From contig JAFRWQ010000074.1 of NCBI GenBank assembly GCA_017437925.1, positions 1-8,251 of the forward strand: DNA of 8,251 bases. The letters run 5' to 3'. The first letter of the stretch is position 1, and each line of letters begins with the position of its first letter. Made by a program: the position numbers and the translations under genes. The stretch comes from Bacillota bacterium (GTDB taxonomy: Bacteria > Bacillota_A > Clostridia > Peptostreptococcales > Anaerovoracaceae). Below, one piece after another: positions 1-4,996 of this stretch. The notes under the pieces are model-generated. The model ran no database searches. It was not told where the DNA came from and was given only the letters and a program-made list of their open reading frames with translations.

Positions 1-2868
1 ACCAGGGCCAGCATAGGCCGCGAAGCCTTCGAAAGCAGAAAGGGCAAGGCCTTCAGGCTTGTCAACGAGATAGTGGTGAGTGCGGGCGAAGAGAGCGCCT
101 CGGTCCCCGACGCCATGACCGCGGCTCAGGCGGCGGGCCTCCCTTCATCGGTCATATACAAATTTGATCCGGACTGGGAGAGCAGAAAGATCTTCGTCAT
201 CTCGGCTCCCCCGGGCTACGGAAAGACCGTCGCGGCCCTGCAGTACGCCAAAAAGATGAAAAAGGCCGGCTTTTTCGGCAAGGCCATACTCATAGACTGC
301 CTGTCTTTGGGCAGCATATACAGGTCCCTGGGCCTCAGCGTCATAGGAAACGGCGGGGATTACGGGGCGGACCGGGCTTTGGAAAGGCTCCGCGGCTGCA
401 TATCCTCGGAGGCCGAAATACAGCGGGCGGCGGGCTCAAAGGTGCTGCTCATACTTGACAATTACCGCTGCGAGGGGGAGTCCGGCCGGGAAAGGGCGGA
501 CCAGAGCCTCGCGGAAAAGGCCGTGAGGGCCTTTACGGCGGACAGCCCCAACGTTTTCGCGCTCATATGCACCTGGCTGGATCCTTCGGTCTCGGGCTTT
601 TCCGAAGACGAGGCGGGTTTTGCGGTCCTTAAGGGCATGGACGGGAGCTCGGCCTCCTCGGTAAAGGCGGCCCTTGACATACTGGGAAGGTCCGATGAAG
701 GCTATTCTTTCACAAAAGAGGACGCCAGACAGATATTGGCCCTGGCCGGGGGCAGCTCGGTCTCTCCCGCAGAGCTTTCCGCGGTCCGCATCAGCGTCAA
801 CATGAACTACGCGGGGGCCGAAGACCGCAGCCTGGGCTGGAAGGATTACTACCGGCCCGCTTCTATGCGCTTCGGCGACGCATATTCTTTGGATGAGGCT
901 TTGAAGTCGGTGCTGGATCTCGGCGGCAGGGGAGGGGCCCTCTTTTCGGACATGCTGAGGATGGCGGCGGTCATGGGCCTGGATTCGTTCGAGCCCGGCT
1001 TCATGCTGCTCTGCCTCAGGCAGATCGAGCGTTACAGGGATCTGGACGGGGCGTCAATGGATTCGGTCTTTAAAGCTTTTTCTAAGAAGACCGGGGTCTT
1101 CCGGGACATGGGCGAAGGACGTATAAGGCTGCTCCACTGCTACAGGGCCCCGGTGCTCAGGTCCATGAGCGGAGCTGAGCTGAGCGAAGCCTTCGGAGCG
1201 GTCGCGGCTGCCTTAAGGGGCGAGCTGGACTGCGGCATCTACTACAGCATGAGCGAGCTTGAGAGAGTCTCGGAGCTTTCAAAATATGTGGACGGTCTGC
1301 TTACAGCCGTCCCCGCCGATGCCGGCCTCATCGCCGACATGATCTGCCACACCGCCTGGTACTACGCCTTCTGCGAGCGCAATCCCCTGGCTGCGGACGA
1401 GTACTACGATATTATAGAGAGGACCATACCGAAGGACAGCGACACGGTCTTCATAAAAGCCCTGGCCAAGTGCGACCGCATGTTTTTGAAGCTCAAGTCG
1501 GGAGAACTGACCGAGGCCGAGGCATCGGAGGTCTTTTTCGCGGTGAGCGCCGCGGCCGAGAGCCTTGAGGAGCACCGCCGTATGCTCCTCGCCCGCCTGC
1601 ATCTCGTCTCCATGGAATACCTGATCCCGCGGCTGGGCAGCGGAAGAAGGCTGGGAGGTATGAGCGCGGACGATATCTCAGAGGCCGAGGCCGATCTTTA
1701 TCCCGGCTACTGCGCCGAGGCGGCTTCCCACCTGGGAAGGACCCCGGTATTAAGGGGCGAATACGCCTTCGTCATGGAACACGCGGCTGCTCTCGCCGTC
1801 TGCAGGGCGAGGGCTGCGAGCCTTGAAAACATAGGGGGAAGCAGGGACAGGGTCATAAGGATATGCTCCCCCTTCATAGACATCAACGGCAGCGGGCTTT
1901 CTGCGGGATACGCTTCCGACGTAAAGCGCCTGGGAAGCCTCGCGTCCCTCTTCGGCCAGAGACCCTTCCTGCCCGAAAACGAGGGGCTGCTATTCGCGCG
2001 TCTGAGAAACAGCCTTGGAGTCGCCTTTTTCGAGGGCGAAAACGCTCCAAAGGATCTGCTGCGGTCTCTCCTCTGCTTTAAGGACGCCCTGGACGGATTT
2101 GACGGGGAATCCTTCGAGTGCTTCAACACCGAGATGAACGTCCAGACGGTGTTCAGGCTTCTCGGCAGCGAGACCGACAGGAGGGCTCCCGTGGGTCCCG
2201 AACTGGCCCTGGCCCTGGAGGAGCTGACCTCCGTATTCAAAAAGCGGGTCGAAAAAAGATACGGGCTTATCGATATGGGCTTTGCGTCGGACGAGCCCAG
2301 AAAGCGGGAGGCGGCCCTGTACTTCAACATCGCGGCTTCCATACTCTCGGGCCTTGCCCTCCGCTCGCGCGGCTGGAAAAAGGAAGGCCGCTCGGGCTTT
2401 TCAGACCTTATGACCGACATAGACCAAAACACCGCGCTTTTGGCCCTGGCAGCGTTCTCGTGCTTTGGGGATGAGGCTGGCAGGGATCCGGCTTTAAAAC
2501 TTCTGGACGAAGGCATCGCCGCTGCCGAAAGAGCCTGCGCCGACGCCCGCGAAAAGGGTCAGAGCCTGCGGGAAAGGACTTTCTTAAGGTACGCAGCGGC
2601 CCTTTACGTGGGAAGGGGAGAGCCCCGAAAAGCGCTTGAACTCATAGAAAGAAGCCTGTCCATGACCTCAAGATCGGACGCTTCTTTGTACTGCCTGGCC
2701 CTTGAGGTAAAGGGAAGGGCGATCGAGGCGACGGGGGACGAAAGGCTCGCGGAGAGTTTTCTTGCCTCCCTTCCCCGCGACGTCATAGCGGATGCTCCAG
2801 AGAGCGTAAAGGCCAGGATGGCCGCCCTTGCCGATGACCTTGAGAGGAGCCGCGAAAAGCGGCGCTGA
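1..2868 (+). CDS. STAND-type P-loop ATPase, MalT/LuxR-regulator-like, 5' end outside window
   Basis: This is the 3' portion of a large signalling ATPase, 955 codons here, open from the first base, so the true start lies upstream. A GTG at 73 has no ribosome binding site and is not credible as the start. Counting codons from position 1, a Walker A motif APPGYGKT lies at 69-76 and a Walker B-like LLILDNY at 149-155. This pairing resembles MalT-family ATPases, which have APAGYGKT and a hydrophobic run ending in DDYH. The remaining 700 or so residues are helix-rich. The last 150 look TPR-like, for example RKALELIERSLSM. In the family, such repeats sense ligands or partners. No LuxR-type HTH is present at the C terminus, which ends in charged residues (ERSREKRR). 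The first 24 or so residues loosely resemble the second half of an XRE/LacI-like HTH, so a DNA-binding domain could be N-terminal; that is speculation. ATA is a frequent isoleucine codon, unlike in the downstream lipoprotein genes. A GCCGC/GCGGC hairpin just before the stop has no T-run, so no clear terminator follows. ATPase assignment is fairly sure; regulatory role is inferred. Confidence 0.72.
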   Translation, partial: TRASIGREAFESRKGKAFRLVNEIVVSAGEESASVPDAMTAAQAAGLPSSVIYKFDPDWESRKIFVISAPPGYGKTVAALQYAKKMKKAGFFGKAILIDCLSLGSIYRSLGLSVIGNGGDYGADRALERLRGCISSEAEIQRAAGSKVLLILDNYRCEGESGRERADQSLAEKAVRAFTADSPNVFALICTWLDPSVSGFSEDEAGFAVLKGMDGSSASSVKAALDILGRSDEGYSFTKEDARQILALAGGSSVSPAELSAVRISVNMNYAGAEDRSLGWKDYYRPASMRFGDAYSLDEALKSVLDLGGRGGALFSDMLRMAAVMGLDSFEPGFMLLCLRQIERYRDLDGASMDSVFKAFSKKTGVFRDMGEGRIRLLHCYRAPVLRSMSGAELSEAFGAVAAALRGELDCGIYYSMSELERVSELSKYVDGLLTAVPADAGLIADMICHTAWYYAFCERNPLAADEYYDIIERTIPKDSDTVFIKALAKCDRMFLKLKSGELTEAEASEVFFAVSAAAESLEEHRRMLLARLHLVSMEYLIPRLGSGRRLGGMSADDISEAEADLYPGYCAEAASHLGRTPVLRGEYAFVMEHAAALAVCRARAASLENIGGSRDRVIRICSPFIDINGSGLSAGYASDVKRLGSLASLFGQRPFLPENEGLLFARLRNSLGVAFFEGENAPKDLLRSLLCFKDALDGFDGESFECFNTEMNVQTVFRLLGSETDRRAPVGPELALALEELTSVFKKRVEKRYGLIDMGFASDEPRKREAALYFNIAASILSGLALRSRGWKKEGRSGFSDLMTDIDQNTALLALAAFSCFGDEAGRDPALKLLDEGIAAAERACADAREKGQSLRERTFLRYAAALYVGRGEPRKALELIERSLSMTSRSDASLYCLALEVKGRAIEATGDERLAESFLASLPRDVIADAPESVKARMAALADDLERSREKRR

Positions 2869-2897
2869 AGGCGGGATCTGGCTCATGTTTATTGCAA

Positions 2898-2940
2898 CAA
2901 ATATTTGCCCAAAAACTTGTTATCCAATAACAGTTGTTGG
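2898..2940. promoter_or_regulatory. Cluster of overlapping dyads upstream of the first binding-protein gene
   Basis: Three inverted repeats lie within 43 bases of AT-rich DNA. CAAATATTTG at 2898-2907 is a perfect 10-base palindrome. TGTTAT and ATAACA (2918-2923 and 2927-2932) are perfect arms around a 3-base gap. CCAATAAC and GTTGTTGG (2924-2931 and 2933-2940) pair at 7 of 8 positions around one base. The second and third overlap, so they cannot both be hairpins at once. There is no T-run, so this does not look like a terminator for the preceding gene. The position, 54-96 bases before the -35 box, suits an activator or repressor site. The protein that binds is unknown. Confidence 0.35.
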
Positions 2941-2976
2941 GTCCAATATATGTGAAATTTGCGTTTAAATTGGGTC
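2937..2976. repeat. Direct repeat of TTGGGTC spaced 33 bases apart
   Basis: TTGGGTC occurs at 2937-2943 and again at 2970-2976, each followed by AT-rich bases (CAATATAT and TAAATATC). The 33-base offset is close to three helical turns, so both copies face the same side of the DNA. The second copy ends 17 bases before the -35 box of the first binding-protein promoter. Tandem sites on one face are typical of activator binding, but a 7-base repeat could be chance. Confidence 0.3.
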
Positions 2977-2993
2977 TAAATATCAATAGATTA

Positions 2994-3022
2994 TTGACAA
3001 GACATTAACGCTGAATTAACAT
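2994..3022 (+). promoter_or_regulatory. Sigma-70-type promoter of the first binding-protein gene
   Basis: A perfect -35 box TTGACA (2994-2999) is followed by 17 bases and a -10 box TAACAT (3017-3022), which matches TATAAT at 4 of 6 positions. The flanking DNA is AT-rich upstream, as in UP elements. Transcription would start near 3029, giving a leader of about 80 bases. The nine bases TTGACAAGA at the -35 are repeated exactly at the promoter of the second binding-protein gene. Confidence 0.65.
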
Positions 3023-3032
3023 ATGAATGTTA
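3017..3032. promoter_or_regulatory. Inverted repeat covering the -10 box, possible operator
   Basis: TAACAT (3017-3022) and ATGTTA (3027-3032) form perfect 6-base arms around ATGA. The left arm is the -10 box itself. The predicted transcription start near 3029 falls in the right arm, so the RNA would not contain both arms. The dyad is therefore more likely a DNA site than an RNA hairpin. A similar dyad occupies nearly the same offset from the -35 box at the second gene. Confidence 0.4.
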
Positions 3033-3082
3033 CAAAACCATTCTGCGGGCTTTCCGAAACGACAGGGAAGATCCGCGGAGAG

Positions 3083-3099
3083 CTTTTCATTGAAAGGAG
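3083..3099 (+). promoter_or_regulatory. Ribosome binding site within a small hairpin
   Basis: The Shine-Dalgarno GAAAGGAG (3092-3099) lies 8 bases before the ATG at 3108 and decides that start over an in-frame ATG at 3027, which lies at or before the predicted transcription start. CTTTTC (3083-3088) can pair with GAAAGG (3092-3097) around ATT. This 6-pair stem would cover most of the Shine-Dalgarno. It is AU-rich with a tight 3-base loop, so it is probably only marginally stable. Confidence 0.55.
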
Positions 3100-3107
3100 A
3101 AATCAAC

Positions 3108-4736
3108 ATGAGTAAGCGCAGTTTAGCTCTGCTGCTCGCGCTGGTAATGGTCCTGGCCTCTCTTCTGAGCGCCTGCGGAAACAAGACCACCGAGAGCAAC
3201 ACCCCTGCGGCATCGACTCCGTCCACCAGCAACACTCCCGCTGCTTCGACCCCGTCCAACAGCGGAACCAAGACTGAGACCAAGACCGAAGACCGCCACT
3301 ATGCCGTCGACGCCGACACCGTCGTCCTGGGCGTAGCCGACGAGACTCCGTCCCTCACCCCGCGTGAGCACAACGCCGTTGAAGGAAGCAGAATGAACAA
3401 CCTGACCTACAACGAGCTGATGAGCCTCGACAACGATCTGGCCCCCCAGTGCAGCCTCGCCGAGTCCTACACCGTCGAGGAAGGCGCTGACGGAGTGACC
3501 TACTGGACCTTCACCCTGAGAAAGGGCGTCAAGTTCCACGACGGCACCGAGATGCACGCCGAAGACGTTGTAGCGTCCCTCAAGGAAGCCAAGGCTTCTT
3601 CCTATGTAGCCACCTATGCTTCCTTCGATGACGTCTACGAGAAGGACGAGTATACCGTCGTTCTGACCACCCCCGGCCCCAGCGCCGCCCTGCTCTATGA
3701 CCTCTGCGGACACGGCAACGCCATCGTCCCCAAGGCCCTCATCGACAGCGGCAACGACTTCAACACCAACCCCATCGGAACCGGTCCGTATAAGTTCGTC
3801 GAGTGGAAGATCTCCGAGTCCGTGTCCTTCACCAGATTCGATGATTACTTCCTCGGACCTGCCAAGATCAAGAACGTAACTTACAAGATCATACCCGAAG
3901 GCTCCGCCAGAACCATCGCTCTGCAGGCCCACGAGATCGACTACGCCGTCAGCGTTGACACCAACGATGCCGACCTGGTCCTCAACGACACCAGCCTCCA
4001 GACCGTATTCCTCGACGGAATCAGCCACAGCTGGCTGTGCATCAACAACGATGTCAAGCCCTTCGATAACCAGCTGGTAAGAAAGGCCATGAACGCCGCC
4101 ATCAACAAGGAAGACGTCGTCACCGTCGCCTTCAACGGCTACGCCATCGCGGCTCCCGGCCAGACCCCCTACGGAATGCTGGGCTTCGACTCCACCGGTT
4201 ATGACACCTACGATCCCGAGCTGGCCAAGAAGTACGAGGCCGAGTCCGGCGAAGATCTGTCCAAGGTAAGCTTTGAAGTCATCTGCTCCGACGATACCAA
4301 GAGAAGAGCAGGACAGGTCATCCAGGACAGCCTCAACACCAACCTGGGCATGACCGTTGAACTGGTATCCATGGACCTCGCCACCTACCTCTCCGAGACC
4401 GCGGCAGGACACTTCCAGGGCTTCATCGGCGGATACAGCTCCGACAACATGATGTCCTTCCTGAAGGGCGTATACCACTCCTCCAACATTGGCGCGTCCA
4501 ACAAGACCAGGACCAACGACAAGCATCTGGATGAACTCATCGACAAAGCCTGCGCCACCGTCGACAACGGCGAGCGTGAGCAGGTCCTCAAGGAGACCAG
4601 CAGATATCTGAACGATCTCTGCTGCCAGATCCCCCTGTGGCAGCCCAAGACCTTCGTGGCCGCCAACAAGAACCTCGCCAACGTAACTCTCCGCGGAGAC
4701 GGACGTTACTTCGTCGAGAACTGGGCATGGGAGTAA
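3108..4736 (+). CDS. ABC transporter solute-binding lipoprotein, family 5 (peptide/nickel type), paralogue 1
   Basis: This 542-residue lipoprotein should bind a peptide or similar ligand outside the cell and hand it to an ABC permease. Residues 1-22 are a type II signal peptide (basic MSKR, then a hydrophobic run) ending in the lipobox LSAC, with the lipidated cysteine at 23. Residues 24-61 are a Thr/Ser/Pro linker containing NTPAASTPS twice. The folded domain starts near HYAVDADTV (64). Family 5 hallmarks are GVKFHDGTEMHAEDVVASL (140-158) and NPIGTGPYKFVEW (221-233). Length is normal for DppA/OppA relatives. The next gene is a close paralogue, sharing HYAVDADTV, EGSARTIALQAHE and the C-terminal WAWE. 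Six cysteines follow the lipidated one, including an adjacent pair at 505-506, unusual for an exported protein. Isoleucine is nearly always ATC, consistent with high expression. No permease or ATPase gene is adjacent. The ligand cannot be read from sequence: peptides are most likely, while nickel, glutathione or sugar oligomers remain possible. The start at 3108 is supported by GAAAGGAG 8 bases upstream. Confidence 0.93.
   Translation: MSKRSLALLLALVMVLASLLSACGNKTTESNTPAASTPSTSNTPAASTPSNSGTKTETKTEDRHYAVDADTVVLGVADETPSLTPREHNAVEGSRMNNLTYNELMSLDNDLAPQCSLAESYTVEEGADGVTYWTFTLRKGVKFHDGTEMHAEDVVASLKEAKASSYVATYASFDDVYEKDEYTVVLTTPGPSAALLYDLCGHGNAIVPKALIDSGNDFNTNPIGTGPYKFVEWKISESVSFTRFDDYFLGPAKIKNVTYKIIPEGSARTIALQAHEIDYAVSVDTNDADLVLNDTSLQTVFLDGISHSWLCINNDVKPFDNQLVRKAMNAAINKEDVVTVAFNGYAIAAPGQTPYGMLGFDSTGYDTYDPELAKKYEAESGEDLSKVSFEVICSDDTKRRAGQVIQDSLNTNLGMTVELVSMDLATYLSETAAGHFQGFIGGYSSDNMMSFLKGVYHSSNIGASNKTRTNDKHLDELIDKACATVDNGEREQVLKETSRYLNDLCCQIPLWQPKTFVAANKNLANVTLRGDGRYFVENWAWE
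3198..3257 (+). repeat. In-frame tandem repeat encoding NTPAASTPS twice
   Basis: Two copies of a nine-codon unit, 3198-3224 and 3231-3257, are separated by codons for Thr-Ser and encode linker residues 31-39 and 42-50 of the first binding lipoprotein. The DNA copies differ at several synonymous positions, so this is not a very recent duplication. The segment is a flexible tether between the lipid anchor and the binding domain. Confidence 0.8.
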
Positions 4737-4775
4737 TGCTTTAAAGAGCTTAGCTTCTTAGATCAGTAAAAACAG

Positions 4776-4802
4776 CCCGGAGCCATCGCGGCTCCGGGTT
4801 TT
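4776..4802 (+). terminator. Intrinsic terminator of the first binding-protein gene
   Basis: CCCGGAGCC (4776-4784) and GGCTCCGGG (4790-4798) form a perfect 9-pair GC-rich stem with loop ATCGC, followed by TTTT and preceded by an A-rich run. It starts 40 bases after the stop codon. This separates the two binding-protein genes into independent transcripts. Confidence 0.9.
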
Positions 4803-4823
4803 GTTATGGAAAACAAAGAACCG

Positions 4824-4845
4824 CGGCGATAAACCGCCGTTTTTT
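4824..4845 (+). terminator. Second, backup intrinsic terminator
   Basis: CGGCG (4824-4828) and CGCCG (4835-4839) form a 5-pair stem with a 6-base loop, followed directly by six T residues. It lies 22 bases after the first terminator's T-run. The stem is short but all GC and the T-run is better than that of the first hairpin. Flanking AACAAA (4812-4817) and TTTGTT (4843-4848) are complementary. Together the two hairpins should give tight termination. Confidence 0.65.
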
Positions 4846-4862
4846 GTTCAATTATGATATTA

Positions 4863-4876
4863 TTGTTAAACAACAA
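4863..4876. promoter_or_regulatory. TTGTT/AACAA dyad upstream of the second binding-protein gene
   Basis: TTGTT (4863-4867) and AACAA (4872-4876) are perfect arms around AAAC. The same half-sites occur upstream of the first binding-protein gene (AACAA at 2896-2900, TTGTT at 2917-2921 and 2934-2938). The sequence GTCTAAA followed by an A/T run also appears in both upstream regions (2974-2980 and 4883-4889). A shared regulator is possible, but AT-rich DNA makes such matches easy. Confidence 0.25.
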
Positions 4877-4928
4877 ATTTTAGTCTAAAAATATATTGTA
4901 TAAAACCAATAAAATCGTCGTTTTCCCC

Positions 4929-4957
4929 TTGACAAGAGAGTTGCGGACCGCGAATAT
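4929..4957 (+). promoter_or_regulatory. Promoter of the second binding-protein gene with a weak -10 box
   Basis: A perfect -35 box TTGACA (4929-4934), in the same TTGACAAGA context as at the first gene, is followed 17 bases later by GAATAT (4952-4957), which matches the -10 consensus at only 3 of 6 positions. About 60 bases of AT-rich DNA lie upstream and may act as an UP element. A strong -35 with a poor -10 suggests activation or alternative -10 usage. The start site would be near 4964. Confidence 0.45.
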
Positions 4958-4971
4958 GTCAAGCATATTCG
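4951..4971. promoter_or_regulatory. Perfect 8-base inverted repeat over the -10 region, possible operator
   Basis: CGAATATG (4951-4958) and CATATTCG (4964-4971) are perfect arms around TCAAG. The left arm contains the proposed -10 box and the right arm contains the predicted start site, so the RNA would lack the left arm. The dyad begins 22 bases after the start of the -35 box, against 23 at the first gene. An operator bound by a dimer is the likeliest reading. If transcription begins further upstream, it could instead be a leader hairpin. Confidence 0.5.
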
Positions 4972-4976
4972 TTTCG

Positions 4977-4996
4977 AAAGGAGAAAAATGAAATGA
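4977..4996 (+). promoter_or_regulatory. Ribosome binding site with a two-codon mini-ORF overlapping the start
   Basis: AAAGGAG (4977-4983) lies 9 bases before the ATG at 4993. An earlier ATG at 4988, only 4 bases after the Shine-Dalgarno, reads ATG AAA TGA. Its stop overlaps the real start codon as ATGA. The spacing favours 4993, and the mini-ORF may be accidental or may feed ribosomes into the main start. Confidence 0.55.

Noticed and set aside
73..75. GTG as start of the STAND ATPase gene
   Set aside because: The frame is open back to position 1 and there is no Shine-Dalgarno before 73. The gene most likely begins outside the window.
1707..2516. Open frame of 269 codons on the - strand inside the STAND gene
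   Set aside because: It is Ser/Arg/Pro-rich with no recognisable motif, and the + strand frame has clear ATPase motifs and continues through it.
2849..2863. GCCGC/GCGGC hairpin at the end of the STAND gene as a terminator
   Set aside because: It sits within the coding sequence just before the stop and has no T-run after it.
3027..3107. N-terminal extension of the first binding protein from the ATG at 3027
   Set aside because: It lies at or before the predicted transcription start, has no ribosome binding site, and would place 27 residues ahead of a perfect lipoprotein signal peptide.
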